From Datisca glomerata (Eukaryota; Streptophyta; Magnoliopsida; Cucurbitales; Datiscaceae), in NCBI GenBank assembly GCA_003255025.1, contig QANY01000091.1:498215-562214 (forward strand): DNA of 64,000 bases. The letters are read 5' to 3'. Position 1 is the first letter of the stretch, and every line of letters starts with the position of its first letter. Below, one piece after another: positions 1 to 10,739 of this stretch. A model generated the notes under the pieces. The model worked only from the letters and a program-made list of their open reading frames with translations. It was not told the origin of the DNA and ran no database searches. The position numbers and the translations under genes were made by a program.

Positions 1-160
1 TCTTCTTCTTCTTCTTCTTCTTCTTCTTCTTCTTCTTCTTCTTCTTCTTCTGGCACGATATTCTTCTTCTTCTTCTTATTCTTCTTCTTCTTCTGGCACG
101 ATATTCTTCTTCTTCTTCTTCTTCTTCTGGCACGATATTCTTCTTCTTCTGGCACGATAG
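1..160. repeat. TTC microsatellite with interspersed TGGCACGAT motif
   Basis: The window opens inside a run of TTC triplets interrupted four times by the same ten-base motif TGGCACGATA, so it is a compound mini/microsatellite. The left edge is cut by the window. Similar pyrimidine-rich TTC tracts lie just upstream of the other two palindrome arrays and transposase genes (26765-27055 and 40500-40625). Confidence 0.9.
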
Positions 161-374
161 CCAGGCACGACACCTACAAACAAACTCTGGTTCCCACAAA
201 ATTTTTTTACGTAGAAAAGGACTTAGAGAGTCAATTTTGAAACTCATGTACCCATTATTCTTCATAGTGGACATTTTCTAGGGTTTAGGTTGTCCTTCTT
301 GATGATTATAACTTTCTGCATGTCTAGATTGGTTGATGTTTTTGATAGATGAATGTGATAACCATTTGAATATA

Positions 375-775
375 TTGGCTACTTGGAAGGTTCAAATAGT
401 TATTTAGGACTACTTGAACCCTTCAAGTTGTCAGTTTGAAAACAATATCCCACTACTTGAAAACTTTAAGTAGTCCTTTTGATTCTGGAAGTGAAAATAA
501 GTGATTACTTGAAGAGGTCAAGTAGTGTATCTGACTACTAAAATCCTTCAAGTAGTGATTTTGATACTGAAATTTAAAACAATAACTACTTGAAGGGTTC
601 AAGTAGACGTATCTGATTACTTGAATCCTTCAAGTAGTGATTTATTTTTTGAAATCAAAACAAGTCACTAATTGAAGGGTTCAAATAATTATATCTGAGT
701 ACTTGAACCCTTTAAGTAGTCAATGGTTCACTACTTGAAGCGTTCAAGTAGTTTTATATAACTACTCTAACGCTT
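375..775. repeat. Palindrome array 1 (ACTACTTGAA/TTCAAGTAGT family)
   Basis: About eight imperfect copies of a quasi-palindrome with arms ACTACTTGAA and TTCAAGTAGT around a three-base centre (CCC or GGG depending on orientation). Spacers here resemble GATTTTGACTCTGGAAGT. The array lies between the TTC tract and the first coding part of the Ulp1-like gene. Each copy can form a hairpin, and CCC- and GGG-centred copies can pair with one another. Confidence 0.9.
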
Positions 776-1254
776 CAGTAAGCAATCAAAGTGCTTTTAT
801 GTGCATAAATAAATGATGATTCTAACTTTATATTAGCATCCTTCAACAAATATGGAGCTAAAAATTTAGCTGGCTCCAATCTTCAATGATGACGAAATTA
901 TCCTTGAAAAAGTGAACTGTCTCTCCTGCCTAAATGCTATTACGAAACTGAATGAGAAGTTCACTGAATCTCAGAAGATTCTGTTTAGGAAGACACATTT
1001 CAGTCATTTGCTGGACATATGGAGTATCCTGTTTTCTGGAACCATATGTCATCACATGCTTCTCAAAGAAGCTATGCCAAAGCATTTCATTGCTAAAGAT
1101 GAGATGTATTTTCTCATAGCTGGAAAAGCAATAAAGTTCTCCAAGAGAGAATTTGCTTTGATAACTGGCATTCACTGTGGCACTCCTTCTACCTTGAAAC
1201 ATATGAGAAGACTGCCCCTAATAGGACTAGGGATCAGTACTTCAACTGTGATGA

Positions 1255-4200
1255 CACTACAAGAAAAATAGATTTTGGCGGCGGAATTTTTCATATATTG
1301 CGGCGGTTCAAAAATCACCGCCTTATCCACCGTATTTTCTGGCGGTTTTCTTTCTCTTTGCAGGTGGTTCCAAACCACCGGTAAAGAGTATTTAGTAGTG
1401 GTTCAAACTGTCGCCAAATGCTCAGAAACTGAAATAAAAATATCTTTCCTAGGATCTTTTCCAATCATTTTTTTCTCTTTTTACTGGTGGTTTAAAACGC
1501 CAGTAAAGATTATTTAGCTGCGGATCAAACTGCTGCCAAATGCCCAAAAACAAAAAAATATATATCATTCCCGGTGGTTTTAAACTGCCTCTATAGGCTC
1601 CAAACCACCGCTATAAATTGAAATTTTGGTCATAATTTTTCTATTTTTTAAACATCCCATAATTTTTAAAAATACATGTTTCAGAAAACATTCTATATCA
1701 CAGATTTCAGAACCTATCAATACAAAAATTTCAACAGTTCAAAGTCCATCAATTCAAATATACACAAATTCTTACATTTTAAACGTTCACAAATTCAAAT
1801 ATTCACAAATTTTATAGATTCATAATCCTTCAATTGAAATATTCACAAATTCTAAAGATAAAATAATATATGTTCAAACTTAAGAAAATATAGTATTTTT
1901 CATCCTCACTGAACTTTATGCGATGATGAAGTTGAGGGAGGATCTCCAGAATTTCATAAACATATAAAAATGAACAAAATTAGTATTAGTGTTGGAATAG
2001 ACATAATTTATAATTACTTAGAAATCTTACATGATCACCGCCGGGAATGAGAACGAAGGATTTTGTGCTTGCATCATTTACATAAGGTGCGCCAATAAAA
2101 ATTGAAGTGGAACTTGACCATCTTGAAATTCATGGACCTGTGACTTAACTCTCTAATGTTTTGCACGTGGAACGAACGCCTCTTCAGAAAACTGGCGGCT
2201 ACTTTGCATTCTAAATACACTGGTGGGAGTTGGACGTAGTCCCATTCCATGGACTCGTCCAGGATGCTCTGGATCCATAACTTCAGAAAATGCATCTCTA
2301 GGGATGATATTATGCCCATCATGTATTTGGATTTCCAGAAGTTCTTGCATTTTCTCCTACAACACAAAAAACAATTTGATTGCATATGTGATTAATATAG
2401 TTGAAAATGTAAAAAATATTGACAAATATAGACTTAAAAATCATTCTTACAGCTCTAGAAGTAGATTCTTGATCTACCCAATTTTCATCTTTGCGTTTAT
2501 GCGTTTCTATGAATAGTTTGACCGCATTGGGCTCTCTCCCCAACACCTCCATCTATCATTATGTTTAAAAAATTATATTTTGATCACAATACTGAAAACA
2601 AAAATCTTATTTATAATAGAAAAGATTTACGCACCATTTCTTCTTGTTTATTAGCATAGCTTTTCCTTCCTAAAGAATGATGTATACTTTGTTTTGCTCG
2701 TACCATAGTGTTTGTTTCACTACGTATTGGAGAAATAAAATTAGTATTTATTCTACATAATAAATAAAATTCAATGTCAAAAGAAAATATTGTAATGCCA
2801 TTCCTTCAGAAGAGAACCAAAAATTGACAATAGCATTCTACTAATCTCATGGAACTTCCTCAGGTTTATATCTTAGGCATTCTTCTTCGCTCGGATATTT
2901 TGTCGTATTCACTATTTTCAACTTACTAGCTCGTATACATAGATGCTTGATCCTTGATCGGTTGTCCAATTACGTTGAATTCAACTTTCACTTCTTCCTT
3001 TCAGGTAGATTCTATATATGAGCGAATCGTGTCCGACCATGAACCTTTCACCTAGAGGAGGAGGATTCACCAACGTATAAAATAATATCTTTGTATGTTA
3101 GACATTATATGAATAAGAACAATGGTTTGTATGAAATATAAAATAATTGTTATCCCTAGTAATTCAGTGAGAGTGTCGCATGGTGGATCTTGATCACCAA
3201 CGGACTCGTCCTCAGTTATGCGCAAACGTATACCACGAACCATGATGGTTATACTTGTATAACAAAATAGATAATAACATTATCAAATAGAGACATAGAT
3301 TATCAAAATTAAATATTAACAACATCAAATAAAGACATACCTAATTCAAATAGTAACACGATCAAATGGAGTCATCACTATTCTGATCAAAATCAACATT
3401 CATATAAATAGTATCTTCTATGGTTACACCAACAACATCTGTCCTAACAAAATTGACACATTCTTTATTCTCGTGTAAGACTTCTTCTAAATGAGAATGA
3501 TCATGTATCTCACTTTCAAAATTCATCCCTACTTCATTATCAAGAGTTATGTCTTATTATGGTCACCCATGTCAAACATGTCTCTTGGTTTTGTATGCAC
3601 CACAACATGCCAATCTTTTCTATCTGATATTGTACGTAATAGAAAGATGTGCTTGAGATGCAAAGACGAATGATTCATCTTTCAAATCCTCACCAGTGTG
3701 AACAAAATGTTAAAAATTAACAAGTGTAAACCCAAATAATTTACTTCTCCTATTATTGGATTTGTACTACTTTGAACTTATCATAATAGTTCAATTCAAT
3801 AAACTCCTTCAATATCCCATAATATTTTACTTCTCCTACTATTGGATTTGTATCCCTCGAACTTGCATAACTTCTAGTCTCAACAGTCACTAAAACCCAC
3901 AATTCTACGCCTTTAGTGTTGCATCACTTTCTTTGGTGCGAAATACAAATCTGTTTATATTAAATCTCGCATATTTTTTACCAGTCTATTTGGACCACGA
4001 GTTAACCACCTTATTTCGTCCGACACTTCATTCTTATTGGCCTATTAAAAAAAACTATATTCAGAATTAACTTATCAAAATCACATGAAGTTAACTAACA
4101 AACTTAAACTTACATAAGTTTGAAGCCATCAACAAATTTTTCATGTACTTGTTGGATCTCGTTTGATGCACAGTAAATGAGAGTTTTGAAAAACTTTTAC

Positions 4201-5198
4201 ATCCTGGATACGAAGGTTCATCACAGTCTCCATATTCATCTCAGTGAATTCACACAATGTTTGTATGGACATAAAATATACAGAAACTCTTTCAAAAGCA
4301 AAATCAAGAAACTCCTCAACTCCATTAAGATAATCTTGACTAACTCGAGATTTTTCATCCAACTTCTATCCATATTAAAATCAATCTGAACATATTATTA
4401 CAAGAATTAAATAAACTAAAACAATAGGAAAATTACAATAAATAATTAACTAATCAAATTAGCTACTCATATTCTAACTATTTGATTATTAAATTAAATA
4501 AACTAAAAATTTGGAAAATTACAATAAACAATTAATTATATTCATAATTAGATTGCAATAAACAAACTAACTTATTCTAACTTTGATAGAAATGAACCAA
4601 AAGCACCATTTCTCTTTTTTAGATAACATAGCTAAGTATATATATTCTATCTCTCCCTATCTATATACTCCAATCAACATGTTGAGAATTTTATATAAAT
4701 TTATAATAAAATAGTAACCAAAAACCACTATTTTTTCTCATTGAATTTCATTTGATTCTACACAGAAAATGACAAATTTCCATGATTTTTCTGGTAATTA
4801 TTTGGTGTTGGTGCCACAAAAACTAGGTGCGTTTAATCTATTAAGCATCTTATGGAGCAAAGATATAGAGAGAAAAGCTTTTGTGAAAAGTCCAGAGGGA
4901 AGAGGGGAAGAGAGAAAAGCTTTTGGGCGAGAATCGAGTATGTACCCGTAGATCGTGGAGGAGCTCGCGGTGAGGGAGCTTGCAGTGGAGGAGCTTACGG
5001 TAGAAAATCACGATGGAGGAGCACGGAGGTTCGCGTCGCCTGTTGTAAAGAGAAAGAGGGAGATCGCGTGGGTTTGGGTGAAAGAAAAAAATAGGGATTT
5101 AAAGGTTATTTAGCGGTAGTTTAATGTTTTAAAACCGCCGCTAAACGTAAAACAGAAAAATCGCCGCCAAAAGTTTTACCAGTTTTTTTCTTACACTG
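1255..5198 (-). mobile_element. CACTA (En/Spm) transposon, internally deleted, nested in the Ulp1-like gene
   Basis: The left end reads CACTACAAGAAAAAT and the right end, read inward, CAGTGTAAGAAAAAA; both run directly into GGCGGC-rich sequence. Subterminal repeats of the GGCGGTTTNAAACCGCC type, typical of CACTA elements, fill about 1275-1620 and 5105-5175. Inside are minus-strand transposase remnants. The element splits a DUF1985 coding region whose two halves lie directly outside it. A clean 3-bp target duplication is not visible (TGA on the left, TAC on the right), and the right terminus has drifted from CACTA, so the edges are good to a few bases only. Confidence 0.85.
2150..4362 (-). pseudogene. 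CACTA transposase remnants (Transpos_assoc, DUF4216, Transposase_24)
   Basis: Three blocks appear on the minus strand in the order known for plant En/Spm proteins. About 4362-4141 starts with RVSQDYLNGVEEFLDFAFE, the N-terminal transposase-associated domain. About 3960-3560 shows GEVKYYGILKEFIELNYY, then DESFVFASQAHLSIY and DWHVVVHTKPRDMFDMGD, matching DUF4216. About 2552-2150 shows VKLFIETHKRKDENWVDQES and then DAFSEVMDPEHPGRVHGMG, the Transposase_24 (Ptta/En/Spm) signature. The catalytic Transposase_21 part expected between the first two blocks is missing, so the element could not mobilise itself. Frameshifts and stops separate the blocks. Confidence 0.8.
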
Positions 5199-5814
5199 TA
5201 CAACATCAACAATAAGTGGTTGGAGGAAGTTTTTATTGGCAGTGAAATGTGTTGAGGATGGTGATGTTGTGAAGTTGGGGCCACTTTATTTACTTGAGAA
5301 TATTTTGCTTGGGAAGGAGAGAAGGAACAAGATTGATAATAGGTGGATGATGCTAGTTGATAGTCTGGATGATTTCAATAGCTACCCATGGGGGGAGGTT
5401 TGCTTTGGGAGGACCATACACGCTTTGAAGAATGCCCTTCCCAAAGAAGTTAATGATGAGGAAGATGGTGGAAGTCAGAAAAAAAAAAGAAGGTTGGGAA
5501 AAAATTGTTGAGTATACATACGCATTGGGGGGGTTCCCATATGCTTTTCAGGTATCTTCATTCCTCTCTTCTTCTTTTTTATGCTTTCACAATTAGTGAA
5601 GAAAATTTATTATTGATTTATACAAGTTTGGGCATATGAGGTCATCCCCACAATTGGAAACATGTATGCGAAAAATGTTACTAATCGTTTTCCAAGATTA
5701 CTTAATTGGGCGACTAACACTATTGTGTCGCATGAACACATGCATAAATATATTTTTGCTTGTAAATTGGTAAGAACACTTGATTTTCTTATTTTATCAT
5801 TTTCGTAGTGGCAA

Positions 5815-6275
5815 GTCAAGTGATTTTATATGACTACTTGAACCATTCAAGTAGTGATTTTGACTCTGGAAGTCAAAATATGTAACTATTTGAATGGTTA
5901 AAGTAGTTGTATCTGACTATTTGAACTCTTCAAGTAGTAATTTTGACTCTAGAAGTTAAAACATGTAACTACTTGAAGGGTTCAACTACTTGAAGGGTTC
6001 AAGTAGTAGCTGTATCTGACTACTTGAACCCTTCAAGTAGTAATTTGGACTTTGAAAGTCAAAACATGTAACTACTTAAAAGGTTCAAGTAGTTGTATCT
6101 AACTAATTAAACTCTTAAAGTAGTGATTTTTTCACTACTTGACGGGTCCAAGTAGTTATAACTGACTACTTAAACCCTTCAAGTAGTGATTTTGACTCTA
6201 GAATTCAAAACATGTAACTACTTGAAGGATTCAAATAGTCAGATACAGCTAATTAAACTCTTAAAGTAGTGATTG
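5815..6275. repeat. Palindrome array 2, inside an intron of the Ulp1-like gene
   Basis: Eight or more copies of the ACTACTTGAA / TTCAAGTAGT palindrome with spacers of the GATTTTGACTCTGGAAGTCA type, the same spacer class as the array at 375-775. It starts just after a GTAAG donor-like site (about 5770) and ends before the protease exons (about 6450), so it lies in the predicted intron. Confidence 0.9.
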
Positions 6276-7354
6276 TTGGCAACATATTGATCAGCACTCG
6301 CTCAAAATTTGGGGGGATCTTTACGACTTCAACCCACATTTACGAATAAATATTTCTGACGTTATTTTTTTAGGTAAACTTTTAGGTTTTTTCCAAAGTA
6401 TAAATTCATTGCGAAATTAGTATGCTATAGTGATCAATTTGCTAATCTCAAATGTAGGCTAACATGTCTGGTAGATGTGAACTATTTGATGTTAATCCTT
6501 CCGAGTTTTCATTAGAAGAAAATGACATTTTACGAACTTATATAGTCTGGATGAGACCACATTTTAGAAGAGCTTGAGATTCTTGTGATCGAGTATGTAC
6601 TCTTACACATTTTTTAAATTATGTCTTTTAGAAGTTATTTTATGCAAAGTTTACTGAAATACTAGTGTATAGGTTTTGTTTGTTATGAACGCGAACAAAT
6701 CTCACTGGATAATCGTGGAGTTGGACATCAATGAACAAGCTGTCAAAGTCTATAATTCAATGAGCAATGCCACTCAACGAACCCAACTCTGACCACTAAT
6801 GCGACCCTTCACCTATCCACTCCCTCGTGTACTAAAACTTATGAATTTTTTATGAAAATAGAAAGGAATTTCATAAAGTACTTGACGAGTAGACTCTAAC
6901 TCATGTCAAAGTTCCTCAGCAAAGGAACGAGTGAGTTTTGTTCTAGTACATATGACTTTAATTCTTGGAAGAAGGATATCTGATTTATTTTACTTTTGTT
7001 TTGTAGGTTTGATTATGGTGTTTTTGTCTAAAAATTTCTTGAGGCATTGGTTTATGGTTGAGACTTAACAACTATTAGGCAGAAACTTATCCCACCATTT
7101 CATAAAAGTTGGTTGTGGAATGTTTTTGTCGTACATCTCCACTTGAAGGTCTTGCAGAACTACGAACACTTTGTTTTTGTTTGTTGTTTGGATTTCTGAA
7201 TTTTAATAAACACTTTTTTGGAGAATAAGTTTTTTATTAGATATATTTGTTGATTGAAATTCAAAAAATTATAACTGATGAGGGGTTCAAGATTGATTAC
7301 TGTGTGAATAATGCCAATTTTTTGTCTAGATTGCGCACTAACAGGAGACAAAAA

Positions 7355-7815
7355 TAACTACTTAAAGGGTTCAAGTAGTGATTTTTTTACTAGTTAAACT
7401 CTTCAAGTAGTTATATGCTCTTTGTATAACTGACTACAATAAATAATATGACTACTTGAAGGGTTCAAGTAGTGTTTTATGACTACTTGAACCCTTCAAG
7501 TAGTCACATGCTCTCTGTATAAACTGCTGACACCAAACAATATGAATACTTGAAGGGTTTAAGTAGCTTGTTTTATTGCTTGAACCCTTCAAGTAGTAAA
7601 AAAATACTATTTGAAGCCTTCAAGTAGTTAGATGCTCTCTGTATAAACTGAAAACAACAAACAATATGACTACTTGAAGGGTTCAAGTAATATTTTTTGA
7701 CTACTTGAACCCTTCAAGTAGTCACATGTTATCTATATAAACTGACAGCAACAAACAATATGACTGTTTGAAGGGTTTGAGTAGTATTTTTTGACTACTT
7801 GAACCCTTCAAGTAG
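7355..7815. repeat. Palindrome array 3a
   Basis: Paired GGG-centred and CCC-centred copies of the ACTACTTGAA palindrome, separated by short T-rich gaps and then by a longer spacer of the type CACATGCTCTCTGTATAAAC followed by TGACGGCAACAAACAATATG. The period is about 95-120 bp. The spacer class differs from arrays 1 and 2 although the palindrome is the same. Confidence 0.9.
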
Positions 7816-7925
7816 AAACAATAATATAAGTTACCAGCCGTAATAGGCGGTGAACAGTTTAAATTATGCAGAAATTGAAGTAAAAAATAGTAAATGAACA
7901 GTATTATCCCCACCAACCTAGCTCT
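7816..7925 (-). other. Pararetroviral leader fragment (duplicate)
   Basis: About 110 bp matching the leader next to the viral primer-binding sites at 8556-8674, 16500-16616 and 24360-24479 (CCAGCCGTAATAGGCGGTGA). It is truncated within the primer-binding site. It is the viral part of the first tandem-duplication copy. Confidence 0.75.
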
Positions 7926-8004
7926 GATGAGAGGTTCAAGATTGATTAGTATGTGGATAGTGCCAATTGTTTTGTCTAAATTGCGCACTAACATGAGATA
8001 AAAA

Positions 8005-8555
8005 TGACTACTTGAAGGTTTCAAGTAGTGGTTTTTTACTACTTGAACCCTTCAAGTAGTCACATGCTCTCTATATAAACTGATGACAATAAATAATATG
8101 ACTACTTGAAGGGTTCAAGTAGTACTTTTTGACTACTTGAACCCTTCAAGTAGTCACATGCTCTATGTATAAACTGACGACACCAAACAATATGAATACT
8201 TGAAGGGTTTAAGTAACTTTTTTTACTGCTTGAACCCTTCAAGTAGTAAAGAAAATATTATTTGAACCCTTCAAGTAGTTAGATACTCTATGTATAAACT
8301 GAGGACAACAAACAATATGACTATTTGAAGGGTTCAAGTAATATTTTTTGACTACTTGAACCCTTCAAGTAGTCACATGTTATCTGTATAAACTGACGGC
8401 AACAAATAATATGATTGTTTGAAGGGTTTGAGTAATGTTTTTTTACTACTGGAACCCTTCAAGTAGTCACATGCTCTTTGTATAAACTGACGACACCAAA
8501 CAATATCACTACTTGAAGGGTTTAAGTAATTTTTTTATTACTGGAATCCTTCAAG
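8005..8555. repeat. Palindrome array 3b
   Basis: Second copy of array 3a, with the same paired palindromes and the same CACATGCTCTNTGTATAAAC spacer. It ends at the junction with the pararetroviral leader, where array (TCAAGTAGAAACAATAAT) and leader (AGTAAACAATAAT) share several bases. Confidence 0.9.
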
Positions 8556-8662
8556 TAGAAACAATAATATCAATTACCAGCTGTAGTAGGCGGTGAACAG
8601 TTTAAATTATGCAAAAATTAAAGTAGAAACAGTAAATGAACAGTATTATCCCCACCATCCTG

Positions 8663-8674
8663 GCTTTGATACCA
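8663..8674 (-). other. Viral primer-binding site (initiator tRNA-Met)
   Basis: Minus strand TGGTATCAAAGC, one change from TGGTATCAGAGC, the sequence complementary to the 3' end of plant initiator tRNA-Met used by caulimovirids and many copia elements. Confidence 0.8.
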
Positions 8675-8984
8675 AAAAGCGCAAAATTAACAGTAATTTA
8701 GAGAGGGGTATTAAGATGCAAGAAGATAAACAGTAAAAACTGTATTAACAAACAATAATTACAAATATTGTATTGTGGTGTAAGATTAAAAACTTGCACA
8801 AACAGAGTTTATTGGCAACAATAAATTAGTGCTCCTGCTCACTAATTTATGTTGAAAGAAAAAAGAAGAAAATATTTACAAAAGAGGAGAAGAAGAAGAA
8901 GAAAGCTTTGTTTCACAAAACAAGTTTTAGCTCTCAAATAGTAAGAGTTGTAAAACGAGTTCTGATTCACAAATGGGAGAGAAC

Positions 8985-8994
8985 CTATTTATAG
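8985..8994 (-). promoter_or_regulatory. TATA box of viral pregenomic RNA promoter, unit B
   Basis: Minus strand CTATAAATAG lies about 310 bp upstream of the primer-binding site, in the non-coding region after the second viral reading frame. The same element recurs at 17069-17078. The position suits transcription of a leader ending at the primer site. Confidence 0.65.
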
Positions 8995-9529
8995 CTAAGG
9001 AAAGTGGAGTTTACCAGAAACCCATCACTCACTTGAACTATTCTATTTTGCAAATGTAAAACTATTTTACATGCCTACGTTTGTTTTCTTTTGACTAAGA
9101 ATAGTAAAAAGCATAAATAGTTACCTAATTATTCGACAACTAGTACAATGATTACAAAATGACAAATTACAAAGAATCTTGATAATTGAAATCTTGATCT
9201 TCGTGCCCGTCATGATTTGTTGAAAGTCGTTGTGACTGCCACTGTTTTCTTTGATAATTGCTATCTCAGGTCTTCATTGTTTGTGTCTTGATTGTTATTT
9301 GACGTTGGCATTTTGCCAAGGGAAAAATATTTGACTTTTGATTCTATTTATCACTACTTAAATTGGTACTATCAAATGGATATTGTGAACCTGAAATGCA
9401 TCATGGGCCCATTGAGGTACGATGCAACCTTTCAAATTCTCTTTGTTTGTCAATTGTTGATGAAGAGTCATCAATGTTTGGCCTTTCTAAAATTTTGGTT
9501 TTATTGGGTGATTTGACTCAACTGAAGAT

Positions 9530-10717
9530 CCAGAGTCAGAAATTTCATTGTCTTCTAGTAGGAGAAGCAATTTTTGGACCAATTCCTACTTTGATTTAGA
9601 TTTTAGTTTTTTGGTTTGGATTTACCCTTTGAGGAGGGTCTTGATTCGGGTTTTGATTTAGGTCTGGATTCTTTGGATGAACTGGATGATTTTGACTGTG
9701 GTTCTGGGCTAGTAGGTTCATTTATTTTTAATGGAGCCTAGGGTGATTTTTTGCAAACTCTTGGTTGACGAATGTATTTATTTTCTGGGTATTGAACTTG
9801 TACCTCCATTTCACATGGTACTGTTTGGTGAGAACTCCATCTTCCATTGAGTATTGCCATTTGAGAATCCATGGTAATATAAATTTATTTATAAAGCAAA
9901 GTAGTTGAGGAAAAGAAACCTCAATTGGTGATGGCTTATATTATTTTAAGAATAAATCAAAACTCTGCTATATATCGATTGGGAAAAGTTCTAAGAGAGA
10001 ACCGTGATGGACCACCACTTTAAGAACCATTTTGGAAAATTATTTTTAAAATTCTTGTCGAAATTTAAAAATCATGAGTGGGAAAAAGTACTATCTTGAT
10101 GCAGGAAGTTTGTGTGTCAGGTATCAATGTAGTCAAGATAATTGTATTATTTTTTATTCAAAATATTTTTCAGACCTAAAGGATGGGCCTTCCATTCTTC
10201 CAACGTTAGAATTTTGAGAATGTAAAAGGAGTGATAGATGATCTTTCCTTCTTCATTCTTGATTGGGCTGATATTATAGATTTAGTTTCTAAAAGAATGT
10301 CTCTATAGAAACTGAGATTTTTGTCTCTATGACCACAAAGTGAAAAGCAGGAAGAAAATGTGCCTTCTCTATTTCAGCAGGATTTTTCAAATGAGAAAAT
10401 GGGAGCTCAATATGAAAAATATTCTTACTTGATTTTTTGTGAAGATAGGAAGATGATTTTCTATATTTTGTATTTGGCTGATTCATTAATTGGGTATCAA
10501 AGGGTTGAGAAATCGCGAATGGGTCAAATTGGTTAACGAGGACAGATTGATAGTTGGGTTTGATGGACCCAAGTATTGTCATTTGGTTAAGAGTATAGAA
10601 CTCTTCTTTAATTTGGGCCTTGAGGGTCAATTGTGGCACTAAAGGTTCCCCTTTAGTTCTGTGCTTTGAGGCCTGGGGCCTAGACCCCATCGTGTTGTTG
10701 CCCCTATAAAAATTCAT
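9530..10717 (-). pseudogene. Viral second reading frame, unit B (function unknown)
   Basis: Degenerate coding sequence between RNase H and the viral promoter. It opens with a stretch like LVPQLTLKAQIKEEFYTLNQ, carries NIFHIELPFSHLKNPAEI in the middle, and ends in a Lys/Ser/Pro-rich tail (about 9790-9600). The same parts occur in unit A, which shows they form a real conserved viral frame. Unit A has an AlkB-like domain directly in front of this region; here it is absent. I do not know the function of the conserved part. A basic tail could bind nucleic acid, but that is only a guess. Confidence 0.55.
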
Positions 10718-10739
10718 GGGTTAAAAAGTTAGGAACCGA

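Larger units (their letters stand above)
852..7090 (+). pseudogene. MULE-associated DUF1985 / Ulp1-type SUMO protease gene, broken
   Basis: Exon-like pieces match plant proteins that join a DUF1985 domain to a Ulp1 (C48) cysteine protease, a class carried by Mutator-like elements (Kaonashi/CUMULE type). About 852-1254 encodes the DUF1985 start (HMLLKEAMPKHF, then KFSKREFALITGIHCG). After the CACTA insertion, 5236-5520 continues with DGDVVKLGPLYLLENILLG and FNSYPWGEVCFGRTIH. About 5630-5770 encodes VWAYEVIPTIGN, between plausible GT/AG sites. The protease part lies at about 6450-7090: SHWIIVELDINEQ holds the expected His, but the usual DCG active-site triplet reads DYG near 7013, so the catalytic Cys is lost. 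An in-frame TAG follows the first ATG, and further stops and an A-run frameshift occur. A palindrome array occupies the intron before the protease exons. The family assignment is firm; the gene is not functional. Confidence 0.8.
7277..8674. repeat. Direct tandem duplication of array plus viral leader (about 650-bp unit)
   Basis: Two head-to-tail copies begin at about 7277 and 7926 with the shared start GATGAGNGGTTCAAGATTGA, continue through a palindrome array and end in the pararetroviral leader with GGCGGTGAACAGTTTAAATT. The first copy stops inside the primer-binding site (CTCTGAT) and runs straight into the second copy (GATGAGA). The joint therefore lies at a short shared TGAT, which suggests microhomology-mediated duplication after the viral insertion. 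Confidence 0.75.

Noticed and set aside
7355..8555. Regular repeats with spacers that look like a CRISPR array
   Set aside because: The repeats are palindromes in alternating orientation, the spacers are themselves repeated, and the context is a plant nuclear genome with no cas genes.
7277..8674. The 650-bp direct repeats read as a pair of LTRs
   Set aside because: They are directly adjacent, have no TG...CA ends and end in a viral primer site; a tandem duplication explains them.
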